Below are positions 25,003-33,140 of a DNA stretch of 64,000 nt, piece after piece. Within the stretch, counting starts at the first letter, position 1. Each line of letters starts with the position of its first letter. A program made the translations under genes and the position numbers. Source of the DNA: Jannaschia sp. CCS1. Its GTDB lineage: Bacteria > Pseudomonadota > Alphaproteobacteria > Rhodobacterales > Rhodobacteraceae. The stretch lies in assembly GCF_000013565.1 (NCBI RefSeq), contig NC_007802.1, positions 372,001 to 436,000 on the forward strand, given 5' to 3'. Below the pieces are notes generated by a model. That model was given only the letters and a program-made list of their open reading frames with translations. It did no database searches and was not told where the DNA came from.

Positions 25003-26142
25003 CTAACGCGGTTCCGGATGGGTCAGCTTGTCATAGGCCTGCCACTCCGTGATTTCGGGGTAATACATTGCCCGCCAGCGCTTCACCCGCGGGTTCATCA
25101 CCCGCTTCCACAAAGGCGGAACCATCGCGGCAGCCGTCATCACCGGGTAGCCGTATGGGAACTGCGGCGCGTCGGCCTCTCCATAGGTCTGCAACAGGGG
25201 GTATGGCCGATCCGGCTTGTAGTGATGATCGGAATGGCGCTGCAGGTTGATCAGCAACCAGTTTGACGCCTTATGCGCGGCATTCCACGAATGTCTCGGC
25301 TGCACGTGCTCGTATTTGCCACCGCCTAGGTGCTTTCGCGTCAACCCGTAATGCTCGATGTAGTTGGTCAGTTCCAACTGCCACACGGCCACGAAGGCCT
25401 GGCCCAGGAATATGGCGAGGCCGACCCAGCCGCCGATCCCAAACGCCAATGCGGTGAAGCCGGCTTGCAAGGCCAGATACCGCCAGACCGGATTTGACCC
25501 GTCCCACCACGGCAATCCCTTGCGGGCCAGCATGGTCTTCTCTGCCCGCCAGGAGGAGCCGTAGCTTTCGCGCAGTACGCGGGGAAAGAAGCGGTGGAAG
25601 CCCTCGTTATAGCGGGCGGTCACCGGGTCACGGCCCGTGCCGATATAGCGGTGATGGACCAGCAGATGCTCCGACCGGAAGTGGCTGTAGAGGACGCTGG
25701 CCATCAGCAGATCCCCCAGCCAGCGCTCCAGTCTGGACTTCTGGTGCATCAGCTCATGGGCGTAGTTGATGCCGATGGTGCCGCTCAGCACGCCCATCCC
25801 GAAGGATAGAAACACCAGTTCCACCCCGCCCAGATGATCGGCCCGTGTGGCATAGAAGATCACCGCGAACAGGGTCGCGAATTGCAGCGGCGGCCAGATC
25901 AGCGTGATGGCGCGGTACCAGAACAGCTGATCGTCCGGCGTGGTGGGGTCCGCGTTCTCCAGCTCCAACCCCGCGACCTGGTCGAGCATCGCAAAGAGCC
26001 ACCATGTCGAAAGTGGGATCAACACCAGCCACCAGCCCCCTTTCGTGGCAACAAAGGCGATCAGTGGGATCAGCGCGAGGCTTGCCCAGAAGGGCAGGGC
26101 ACGGTGGATTTTTGCGAATTTGTCAGCCGAGATCATGATCAT
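25003..26142 (-). CDS. alkB: Alkane 1-monooxygenase AlkB (membrane diiron hydroxylase)
   Basis: Hydroxylates the terminal carbon of medium-chain alkanes using rubredoxin-delivered electrons. The protein is 379 aa with about six membrane helices and all the histidine boxes of the family: NYAHELMH, HFRSEHLLVHHRYIGTGRDP, NYIEHYGL and LQRHSDHHYKPDRPY. This is the alkane hydroxylase, not the DNA repair dioxygenase of the same name. Its 5' end overlaps the mutY 3' end by 20 bp. No rubredoxin or rubredoxin reductase gene is in the window. A start at 26136 is also possible. Confidence 0.94.
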   Translation of the reverse strand: MIMISADKFAKIHRALPFWASLALIPLIAFVATKGGWWLVLIPLSTWWLFAMLDQVAGLELENADPTTPDDQLFWYRAITLIWPPLQFATLFAVIFYATRADHLGGVELVFLSFGMGVLSGTIGINYAHELMHQKSRLERWLGDLLMASVLYSHFRSEHLLVHHRYIGTGRDPVTARYNEGFHRFFPRVLRESYGSSWRAEKTMLARKGLPWWDGSNPVWRYLALQAGFTALAFGIGGWVGLAIFLGQAFVAVWQLELTNYIEHYGLTRKHLGGGKYEHVQPRHSWNAAHKASNWLLINLQRHSDHHYKPDRPYPLLQTYGEADAPQFPYGYPVMTAAAMVPPLWKRVMNPRVKRWRAMYYPEITEWQAYDKLTHPEPR

Positions 26143-27187
26143 CTCCGGTGAAGTGTCCCACGCTTAGATCGTGCGCCTTGCGCATCAGTGTAGGCAGGGA
26201 CGACGGTTTGAATAGCGCGCGCGGCAGGAATTCGCCCCGCTGCGGCGACGTGTCCGATGCCGCGTTGGTGACACGCAGGGCGAGGCGCAGGTGGAAATGG
26301 GTGAAGGTATGGCGCACCTCCAGGCCCGGGTCGTGCCAATCGGCGGCGAAGGGTGGCACGTCGGTCGGCGCTTCGGACCAATCGCTGGTGGGGAAGGCCA
26401 ACATGCCGCCCAACAATCCCTTTTCCTCGCGGGTTTCCAGCAGCACTGACCCGTCCTCCTGGCGCGCCACATAGACATAGCCAAGGCGGGTGGGCTTGGC
26501 TTTCTTGGGGGCTTTCTTTGGAAGGTCGGCAGCGATGCCCCGTTTGTGGGCGGTACAGGCCTCCATCACCGGGCAGATCCCACAGGCAGGGTTTTTCGGC
26601 GTACAGATCGTGGCGCCCAGATCCATCAGCGCCTGCGCATGATCACCGGGGCGATCATTGGGCGTCAGGCGGGTCGCGTGTTCTTTCAGAACAGATTTGC
26701 AGCCCGGCAGCGGGTCCTCCACCGCGAAGAGCCGGGCCATGACCCGTTCGATATTGCCATCCATGACCGGGGCGGGTTGTTGAAACGCGATGGAGGCGAC
26801 GGCGGCGGCTGTGTAGGGCCCGATCCCGGGCAATTCCAGCAGCTCTGCCTCCGTCCTTGGGAACTGCCCGCCGTGTTCCTCCACCACCACGCGGGCGCAT
26901 TTCAGCAAATTCCGGGCACGCGCGTAGTAACCAAGACCCGCCCATTCACCCATCACGGCCGCATCCTCTGCTGCGGCCAGATCACCAACCGTGGGCCAGA
27001 GCGCCGTGAACCGCTGAAAATACGCTTTCACGGCGGCCACGGTGGTTTGCTGCAACATGATCTCGCTGAGCCACACGCGGTAAGGGTCCGCGTCCAGCCC
27101 GCTTAACGGGGGCACGCGCCAGGGCAAATCGCGCGCGTGTACGTCGTACCAGTCCAGCAAGGCTCCTCCGATCAGCTGTTCACGCAC
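26123..27187 (-). CDS. mutY: A/G-specific adenine DNA glycosylase MutY
   Basis: Removes adenine mispaired with 8-oxoguanine. Helix-hairpin-helix LLELPGIGPYTAAAVASI with the catalytic Asp in PAPVMDGNIERVMARLFAVE; the [4Fe-4S] cysteines are spaced C-x6-C-x2-C-x5-C in CTPKNPACGICPVMEAC; the C-terminal Nudix-like domain (about 230-350) reads 8-oxoG. Length 354 aa is normal. It is divergent from the DUF721 gene by 79 bp and co-directional with alkB, which overlaps its end. Confidence 0.96.
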   Translation of the reverse strand: MREQLIGGALLDWYDVHARDLPWRVPPLSGLDADPYRVWLSEIMLQQTTVAAVKAYFQRFTALWPTVGDLAAAEDAAVMGEWAGLGYYARARNLLKCARVVVEEHGGQFPRTEAELLELPGIGPYTAAAVASIAFQQPAPVMDGNIERVMARLFAVEDPLPGCKSVLKEHATRLTPNDRPGDHAQALMDLGATICTPKNPACGICPVMEACTAHKRGIAADLPKKAPKKAKPTRLGYVYVARQEDGSVLLETREEKGLLGGMLAFPTSDWSEAPTDVPPFAADWHDPGLEVRHTFTHFHLRLALRVTNAASDTSPQRGEFLPRALFKPSSLPTLMRKAHDLSVGHFTGDDHDLG

Positions 27188-27266
27188 CCGTTATCCATCC
27201 TGTGTGGCTTGCACTTGGTTAGCATCCCGTGAAGGCATAGAGTGCGCTCAGCCAAAGGATCAACCC

Positions 27267-27806
27267 ATGCCCCCCCGTCACACGAGCGGCTCCTACCAAG
27301 CGAAATCCCCAAATGCGCGCCGCCGGCGTGGGTTTGAACGTGCCGTGACGCTGGTGGGGCCCGAGCTGAAGACGCCCGCCGAAAAGCGCGGATTCGCCGA
27401 GACCAAGCTGCTCACCCATTGGGCCGAGATCGCCGGGCCGGAGATTGCCGATATGGCGGTGCCGGTGAAAGTGAAATTCGGGCGCGGTTTCGGGGGCACG
27501 CTGGTTCTGCTGACCACAGGTGCCAAAGCGCCAATGCTGGAGATGAGCCGCGAGATCATCATCACCCGGGTGAATGCCTGCTACGGATATTCGGCCATCA
27601 AGGACGTTCAGGTCACTCAGACCGCCCCCACAGGATTTGCGGAGGGGCAGGTGGCCTTCAATGCCTCCAAACCCAAGGTCAAAGCCACGCCCGATCCGGC
27701 ACGCATGGAGAAGGCGACAAAAGACCTCGATCATATATCAGACCCGGTGCTGCGAGACGCCTTGCGAAAGCTCGCCGGAAACATAATTAGTCAGACAAAC
27801 CGTTAA
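27267..27806 (+). CDS. DUF721 protein (DciA-like)
   Basis: A 179-aa basic protein. The DUF721 core covers about 20-110: LKTPAEKRGFAETKLLTHWA, EIAGPEIADMAVPVKVKFGR, then LVLLTTGAKAPMLEMSREII and VNACYGYSAIKDVQV. DciA proteins with this fold load the replicative helicase in bacteria lacking DnaC; that role is inferred for this one. ATG 27267 follows AAGGA. It precedes the DsbA-like gene by 11 bp, an arrangement that is common in Rhodobacteraceae opposite mutY. Confidence 0.85.
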   Translation: MPPRHTSGSYQAKSPNARRRRGFERAVTLVGPELKTPAEKRGFAETKLLTHWAEIAGPEIADMAVPVKVKFGRGFGGTLVLLTTGAKAPMLEMSREIIITRVNACYGYSAIKDVQVTQTAPTGFAEGQVAFNASKPKVKATPDPARMEKATKDLDHISDPVLRDALRKLAGNIISQTNR

Positions 27807-27817
27807 GGAGAATCCAC

Positions 27818-28501
27818 ATGCAACGCAGAGCCATGTTGTTGGGCGGCGCCACCGGTATTCTGGGCGCGGGCGCCTACCTGCTGTGGAACGGCAGAGGCGG
27901 TCAGCGTTTTCAGACCGAAGCGCCGCTGACTCCGTTTACTGCGGCGAATGCGCAGGAGGCCACGGACCTGCCGGACGTGTTGGAGATGTCGAAAGGCAAC
28001 CCCGACAGCGGCGTCACACTGATCGAATATGCGAGCTTCACCTGCCCGCATTGCCGCAGTTTCCACACCAATGTCTATCCGGATCTGAACCGCGACTATA
28101 TCGAGCCGGGTCTGATCAACTTCGTCTATCGCGAGGTCTACTTTGACCGCTACGGCCTGTGGGCGGGCATGGTCGCACGCTGCGGCGGGCCTCTGCGCTA
28201 CTTTGGCATTGTCGATCTGATCTACGCGCAGCAAAGCGAGTGGACCCAGGGGTCGCCTGCGGAGATTGCCGAAAACCTCAAGCGCATCGGGCGCGCCGCG
28301 GGCCTGTCCAACGAAGAGCTGGACGCCTGCATGACCGATGCCGCCATGGCCGAGGCGATGATCGCCAACTACGAGGCGCAGATGGAAGAGCATCCGATTG
28401 CGGGCACGCCTGCCTTTGTCCTCAACGGTGAGATGAGTGGCAACATGAACTACAACGAATTGCGCGGACGTCTGGATGCGGCCATTGAGGCGGCTGGCTG
28501 A
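27818..28501 (+). CDS. DsbA-family thiol-disulphide protein
   Basis: A 227-aa exported thioredoxin-fold protein. An N-terminal signal with RR (MQRRAMLLGGATGILGAGAY) may be a membrane anchor or Tat-like. The active site is Cys76-Pro-His-Cys79 in ASFTCPHCRSF and the cis-proline loop is GTPAFVLNG. It likely introduces or isomerises disulphides in the periplasm. AAGGAG precedes the ATG with good spacing. The following gene starts 6 bp after its stop. Confidence 0.92.
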   Translation: MQRRAMLLGGATGILGAGAYLLWNGRGGQRFQTEAPLTPFTAANAQEATDLPDVLEMSKGNPDSGVTLIEYASFTCPHCRSFHTNVYPDLNRDYIEPGLINFVYREVYFDRYGLWAGMVARCGGPLRYFGIVDLIYAQQSEWTQGSPAEIAENLKRIGRAAGLSNEELDACMTDAAMAEAMIANYEAQMEEHPIAGTPAFVLNGEMSGNMNYNELRGRLDAAIEAAG

Positions 28502-28507
28502 ACTGCC

Positions 28508-29023
28508 ATGCAGCAGGCGTTGGGCGCAGGCCGGGTCTTTGCCAGTCACTACCAGTTTGTGCTGTGCGAAGATCCCGACCGGGTTCTGGCAGATGCCGAG
28601 AACTGGACGGATGACACGATTCAGCTGGGCTTTGCCGGTGTGCCCAAGTGGCGGATGATCGGCACGGAGGCCAATCTGAACGATCACTGGATCGAGCTGA
28701 GTCTGGACGACCAGGCGCCGGAACCAGAGCACTGGCAGCGCATCATCTGCTGCGGTTTTGAGACCGCAACAGGGGCCGTGCACGTCATGGGCCTGATGGA
28801 CGCAGACCCCGCGATATCGGCGAAGATCGCCCCCGGCGCTTACGCCGCGTATATCTGTGGGCGCAATTTGGGCGTCGATGCCGAGGGATCTGAACTCCCC
28901 ACCGATGCCGAACTGGCGGCGCGTGATGATGTTGAGCGGTACCGCATCATTTTGGTGCCGGGTGCACCGTCGGAGGTGGGTGTGCTTTATGATCGGGGCG
29001 GGGATGCCGGGTCAGCGCCCTAG
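28508..29023 (+). CDS. ComJ-like protein (competence protein J / nuclease inhibitor family), tentative
   Basis: A 171-aa protein without signal peptide. The N-terminal SHYQFVLCEDPD, then NWTDDTIQLGFAGVPKWRMI and a run of beta strands resemble, from memory, Bacillus ComJ (SYHQFTVFQ..., DWTDEAIEKGYA), the inhibitor of the competence nuclease NucA. The resemblance covers about 100 residues. No NucA-like nuclease is in the window. It follows the dsbA-like gene by 6 bp, so it is probably in the same operon. Its end overlaps lpxK (convergent) by 12 bp. Confidence 0.45.
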   Translation: MQQALGAGRVFASHYQFVLCEDPDRVLADAENWTDDTIQLGFAGVPKWRMIGTEANLNDHWIELSLDDQAPEPEHWQRIICCGFETATGAVHVMGLMDADPAISAKIAPGAYAAYICGRNLGVDAEGSELPTDAELAARDDVERYRIILVPGAPSEVGVLYDRGGDAGSAP

Positions 29024-29998
29024 GACCTTGTCCACCGCGCTGTCCAATGGCCCCCAATCGTCGACCTCCAGCCGGACCGGCACCGTCATGACCTGCGCGC
29101 GAAATTCCGGCGAGAGGCGCACGGCGTCTTTCTCCGTCGTGACCACCTGCGCGCCACGCATGGACGCATCACGCAGCAGGCGGATCATCAGCGTATCCGT
29201 CAACGGCTGGTGATCGGCAAGGGCGTGGGTGGCATGAAGGTCCGCGCCGAGGCTGCGCAGGGTCTGGAAGAACTTCTCCGGGTGGCCGATGCCCGCGAAG
29301 GCCAGGACAGGCAGACCATCCAGCGGCAGGCCCGTGGGCAAAGGCTGCAACGTGCCGGTCAGATGCGGGACGGCGATGTGACGGCCCCAGGTGGTCGCAA
29401 AGCGCTGCTGCGCTGCGTCCGGCCCGATGGACAGAACGATATCCGCGCGTTTCAGGCCGATCTCCACCGGTTCTCTCAACGGCCCTGCCGGGATCACGCG
29501 CCCGTTGCCGAACCCGCGCCACGCATCGACGACGACGATGGAGAGGTCATAGGCAAGCGCGGGGTTCTGGAAACCGTCGTCGAGGATCAGACACTCCGCG
29601 CCGTCCGCCACGGCGGCCCGTGCCCCCGCTTGTCGGTCCGTGGAGACCCAGGTCGGCAGGAAGGCGGAGAGCAACAACGCCTCATCCCCCACCTGCTTCG
29701 CGGTATGCGTGCGCTCCTCCACACAGAGTGGCCCCTCGACCTCGCCGCCATAGCCGCGCGTCACGGCGTGCACTTTCACACCTTTTGCAAGCAGGCGCTG
29801 CGCCAGTGCGATGGCCGTGGGCGTCTTGCCGGTGCCGCCCGCATTGATATTGCCGATGCAGATCACCGGGACATCGACGCGTACCCGAGGACCGGTCCGC
29901 AAGCGTCGCGCTGTGCCAGCCGCGTAAAGCGCGCCAAGGGGGGCCAGCAAGGTCGAGGCCACGCCCGCCGGTTCATGCCAGAACCCCGGCGCGCGCAT
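29012..29998 (-). CDS. lpxK: Tetraacyldisaccharide 4'-kinase LpxK
   Basis: Phosphorylates the 4' position of the lipid A disaccharide at the inner membrane. It is 328 aa with FWHEPAGVASTLLAPLGALY at the N-terminus as membrane anchor, the P-loop GNINAGGTGKTPTAIAL (about 52-68), VILDDGFQN-type signature here as LILDDGFQNPALAYDL, and FAGIGHPEKFFQTL. The start codon abuts the waaA stop at 29998. With waaA and the DUF4170 gene it forms a lipopolysaccharide operon. Confidence 0.95.
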   Translation of the reverse strand: MRAPGFWHEPAGVASTLLAPLGALYAAGTARRLRTGPRVRVDVPVICIGNINAGGTGKTPTAIALAQRLLAKGVKVHAVTRGYGGEVEGPLCVEERTHTAKQVGDEALLLSAFLPTWVSTDRQAGARAAVADGAECLILDDGFQNPALAYDLSIVVVDAWRGFGNGRVIPAGPLREPVEIGLKRADIVLSIGPDAAQQRFATTWGRHIAVPHLTGTLQPLPTGLPLDGLPVLAFAGIGHPEKFFQTLRSLGADLHATHALADHQPLTDTLMIRLLRDASMRGAQVVTTEKDAVRLSPEFRAQVMTVPVRLEVDDWGPLDSAVDKVLGR

Positions 29999-31290
29999 CA
30001 GGGTGTCTCTGCCTCTTCCAACGTGTCGATGATCAGCGCCAGGGCGCGATCCGTCACGTCAGCACCGTCCGAGATCACCTGCCACGCCGCTGCCGCCATA
30101 TTCGCGGCCTCATCGGGGTTGAGAAGCTCCGCCACTTGCCCGGCCAGCTTCTCCGGTGACGACACCAGTTGCGCAGCACCGCCATCGCGCAGGCGGTCAT
30201 AGATGTCGACGAAGTTGGTGACATAGGGCCCGTGCAAAATAGCGGATCCAAGGGCCGCCGGTTCAAACGGGTTGTGCCCGCCGATGGCGACAAGGCTGCC
30301 GCCCACGAAGCTGATCGGCGAGAGGCGATACCAAAGGCCCATCTCACCCATCGTGTCCGCCAGGTAAACAGGTGCCTCATCGGCGGGGTCTTCATCGGCA
30401 GAGCGCCGGGTGAACCGCCACCCCTCCGTCCGCATATGGTCCGCAATCTCATCCCCGCGATGGGGATGCCTGGGCACAAGGATCAGCAGCAGTCGGGGAG
30501 AGGAGCGCATCGCCATACGGTGGGCTTGCAGCACCATCTTTTCCTCCCCCTCATGGGTGGAGGCCGCCAGCCAGACGGGCCGCCCGGCAAGATCCGCCGC
30601 CATGGCCGCGCGATCATCTTCATTGCAGGGCAGCGCGGCGGCGCCTTCCTTCAGGGTGCCCATGACCTTCATCCGGCTGACGGGCATGCCCAGGCGCCGC
30701 AGATAGACCATCGTCAGATTGTCCTGGACCAGCGCGGTCTGGAACCGTTCCAGCAGGCTTTGGGCCATGCCGCGCGCAAACCGCCACTTGTCATGGCTGG
30801 ATTTCGACATCCGCGCGTTCAGGAGCAGCATGGGAATATCGCGGGCGTGGGTTTCCACAATCAGGGTGGGCCACAGCTCACTCTCCGTCCAGATCGCCAC
30901 ATCGGGCTGCCAATGGTCAAGGAAGGCGGTGACGAACGGCTTGGCATCCAGCGGTGCATAATGGTGGATCGCGCGGTCCGGCAGACGCTCGGCCATGACG
31001 GCGGCAGAGGTCACGGTGCCGGTGGTCACCAGCAGATGTAGATCATCGCGTTCATCCAACAGGCGGCGGATCAGTTCCAGCACCGCGAGCGATTCCCCGA
31101 CCGAGGCGGCATGAAACCAGATCAGGGGGCCGTCAGGGCGTGGCATATTGGCAATACCACGACGCTCATCCAGACGCGCACCATCTTCCTTCCCAGCCGC
31201 AAGACGCTGGCTCAGCTTGCGCTCGGCAAAAGCCCGTGCACCACGCGCGGACCACGCCAGATAGAGGCCAAGGACAAAGGAGCGGTTCAT
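29998..31290 (-). CDS. waaA: 3-deoxy-D-manno-octulosonic acid transferase WaaA
   Basis: Adds Kdo to lipid A precursor at the inner membrane. The 430-aa GT30-type protein has the N-terminal domain with LIWFHAASVGESLAVLELIR, then WTESELWPTLI, and the C-terminal Rossmann half with LIVPRHPHRGDEI and LVAIGGHNPFEPAALGSAIL. The stop/start contact with lpxK (1-nt overlap) implies coupling. The 5' end is 6 bp from the DUF4170 gene. Confidence 0.95.
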   Translation of the reverse strand: MNRSFVLGLYLAWSARGARAFAERKLSQRLAAGKEDGARLDERRGIANMPRPDGPLIWFHAASVGESLAVLELIRRLLDERDDLHLLVTTGTVTSAAVMAERLPDRAIHHYAPLDAKPFVTAFLDHWQPDVAIWTESELWPTLIVETHARDIPMLLLNARMSKSSHDKWRFARGMAQSLLERFQTALVQDNLTMVYLRRLGMPVSRMKVMGTLKEGAAALPCNEDDRAAMAADLAGRPVWLAASTHEGEEKMVLQAHRMAMRSSPRLLLILVPRHPHRGDEIADHMRTEGWRFTRRSADEDPADEAPVYLADTMGEMGLWYRLSPISFVGGSLVAIGGHNPFEPAALGSAILHGPYVTNFVDIYDRLRDGGAAQLVSSPEKLAGQVAELLNPDEAANMAAAAWQVISDGADVTDRALALIIDTLEEAETP

Positions 31291-31296
31291 CGGCGT

Positions 31297-31542
31297 TTAG
31301 CTGCCCAGTTCTTCGGTCGGGGACGCCTCGACCCCCTCATCACGCAGGCGGTGAATATGGGCAATGAAGTAGCGCATATGGGCATTGTCCACAGTGCGCT
31401 GCGCCTCGGATTTCCACGCGTCATAGGCCGATTGATAATCGGGGAACATGCCGACGACATGGATGTCTTCGGGGTTCTCGAATTCCGTCTTCTGGGGGTC
31501 TTTCAGCTCTCCGCCGAAAACAAGGTGCAGGCGTTGGGGCAC
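31297..31542 (-). CDS. DUF4170 protein
   Basis: An 81-aa protein, PQRLHLVFGGELKDPQKTEF, IHVVGMFPDYQSAYDAWKSE and TVDNAHMRYFIAHIHRL, as in the short DUF4170 family that accompanies lipid A genes in Alphaproteobacteria. I set the start at the GTG at 31542, which has GGGAG 6 nt before it; a longer in-frame opening upstream runs through Pro-rich non-conserved sequence. Function unknown. Confidence 0.85.
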   Translation of the reverse strand: MPQRLHLVFGGELKDPQKTEFENPEDIHVVGMFPDYQSAYDAWKSEAQRTVDNAHMRYFIAHIHRLRDEGVEASPTEELGS

Positions 31543-31705
31543 GGGGATCTCCCTGTCGATTGGATCGGGTTTGGATTTCGGGTGCACCCTTAAGGGGCCG
31601 GGCGGGGGCGTCAAGCGGGGCATCGGCGTGAAGGTCAGGATTCCCGCCATATCGACGGTCTCCGCAAGCGGGCATAGTCACTCCATCGACACGGAGAGTT
31701 TTTCA

Positions 31706-31906
31706 ATGACTAAAGCAATTTCAAACCTCGTCGCAGCTTTGGCAATGACCGCCTCGCTCGCAGCTGTGACCACTCCCGTCTCGGCCTTCACAGCAACTGG
31801 CGATGTCACCCGTATTTCGAGCGGTGACTTGGGGTCAGGCCGTATTTCAGGGGGCGATCTCGGCTCTGGCCGCATCGCAAATGGTGATCTTGGATCCGGG
31901 CGGTAA
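31706..31906 (+). CDS. Tiny exported peptide with three decapeptide repeats
   Basis: A 66-aa product: signal peptide of about 27 aa (KAISNLVAALAMTASLAAVT, then TPVSA) and a mature peptide FTATGDVT followed by three units RISSGDLGSG, RISGGDLGSG, RIANGDLGSG and a final R. The repeats are also near-identical in DNA, about 30 bp each. ATG 31706 has GGAGAG 8-13 nt before it. The strong terminator at 31974 follows. I know no family; an extracellular or periplasmic role is inferred from the signal. Confidence 0.65.
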   Translation: MTKAISNLVAALAMTASLAAVTTPVSAFTATGDVTRISSGDLGSGRISGGDLGSGRIANGDLGSGR

Positions 31907-31973
31907 ATCGCTCGGTCATGGTGGGGTGGTCCAGTTTTCTCCCCAATCTCTTTACGGACCATCTTGCCACAAG

Positions 31974-32005
31974 CCCCCGTCGCGACCCCCCGCGGCGGGG
32001 GTTTT
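31974..32005 (+). terminator. Intrinsic terminator after the repeat-peptide gene
   Basis: CCCCCGTCGCG (31974-31984) pairs with CGCGGCGGGGG (31991-32001) around ACCCCC, then TTTT. Eleven pairs including one G-T. Confidence 0.8.
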
Positions 32006-32161
32006 GCTGTGTTCGACCAAGTCGCTGCGATGGCAGGACTGTGCGGAGGTAAGGAGAGCCTTACTCGCGCATTATGGCCCCTCCGCGTAGTGTCATCTTG
32101 CAAGCACAGAAGACCATCGAGAGATTTCGCCACCAAGATTTCAAGAGACCCCATAGCTGCC

Positions 32162-32344
32162 ATGACCTTTTCAAAACCCCTTTCATTCCTGGCCCTGCTT
32201 TTGACCGTCTCTGTGCTTGCAACCGTCCCCCAGGGCGCACGCGCCCACACCAATGGACCAGCTGAAGAGGAGGAATTTTCCTCCAGCCGGATCCTGGCCA
32301 CGGGCCCTTTGAATGTCGTGGTGTATCGCGTCAGCCGGTTCTGA
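32162..32344 (+). CDS. Tiny exported peptide, second of two
   Basis: A 60-aa product with signal peptide (FSKPLSFLALLLTVSVLATV, then PQGARA, cleavage before HTNG) and a mature peptide of about 32 aa with an acidic run EEEEF and a C-terminus RILATGPLNVVVYRVSRF. No strong ribosome site is visible, so the call rests on the signal peptide and the lack of another gene in this stretch. It does not resemble the repeat peptide upstream in sequence. Family unknown. Confidence 0.5.
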   Translation: MTFSKPLSFLALLLTVSVLATVPQGARAHTNGPAEEEEFSSSRILATGPLNVVVYRVSRF

Positions 32345-32357
32345 CGACGTGCCGCGG

Positions 32358-33140
32358 CTATTTCGCAGCGCGCGCCGCAAGCAAGCCTGAATGGATCTTC
32401 GGAGAACCGGCCAGAAGCCCGTCAACTTGCGCGGTTGACCCGTTGAAGCGAAGCGCCTGCCCGTAGCCATCCGTCACCGCGCCGCCCGCTTCCGCGATGA
32501 TCAACGCACCCGCCGCAATGTCCCATTCCCAGGTTGGGCGGAACGTCATCATTGCATCAAATCGACCTTCGCCGACCAAAGACATCCGGTACGCAAGCGA
32601 CGGGCGGTAGGCCTTGCCAATCGCGGGCACGTCGCCGTGCCAATGGTGCGGTTGCAGGTTGCCTTTGGTGGTCAGCGCCGTGGCGTCTTGCAGCGTCTCC
32701 GTCTGCGTGACTTGCAGAGCGGTGCCGTTCATCGTGCTGCCGCCGCCCAGATGCGCCGCATACAGTTTGTCCCGCATCGGCAAAAACACGACGGCGGCTG
32801 TCGGCGTGCCATTCCGCACCACGGATAGGGAGTGGGAGAAACTTTTGCCGCCCTCGATAAACGCGCGGGTGCCGTCGATGGGGTCGCAGATGAACACATG
32901 CTCGCAGGTCAGCCGGGCATCGGTGTCTTCGGTCTCTTCCGACAACCAGCCATAGTCGGGCCGGGCTGACCGCAACGTCTCGTGCAGCATCGTGTCAATC
33001 GCAAGGTCAGCCTCCGTCACCGGGCCTTCGTCGCCCTTGTCATAGACTTTCGGATCGTTGCCAAAGTGCAATTTCGCGATCTCACCGGCGCGTAGGGCAG
33101 CGGCGATCAGGAGTTGTAAATCGTCGTCAGGCCCCGGCAA
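32358..33140 (-). CDS. Inositol-monophosphatase-family phosphatase, CysQ-like
   Basis: A 260-aa Mg-dependent phosphatase. Metal sites are visible in WLSEETEDT, the hallmark CDPIDGTRAFIEGGKSFS and EWDIAAGALIIAEAGG. The pattern is close to 3'(2'),5'-bisphosphate nucleotidase CysQ, which clears PAP from sulphur assimilation, but inositol or histidinol phosphatase cannot be excluded. Its start overlaps the end of the PmbA-like gene by 14 bp. Confidence 0.85.
   Translation of the reverse strand: MPGPDDDLQLLIAAALRAGEIAKLHFGNDPKVYDKGDEGPVTEADLAIDTMLHETLRSARPDYGWLSEETEDTDARLTCEHVFICDPIDGTRAFIEGGKSFSHSLSVVRNGTPTAAVVFLPMRDKLYAAHLGGGSTMNGTALQVTQTETLQDATALTTKGNLQPHHWHGDVPAIGKAYRPSLAYRMSLVGEGRFDAMMTFRPTWEWDIAAGALIIAEAGGAVTDGYGQALRFNGSTAQVDGLLAGSPKIHSGLLAARAAK

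Noticed and set aside
25003-26142. AlkB DNA-repair dioxygenase
   Set aside because: The histidine boxes and membrane helices are those of alkane monooxygenase.
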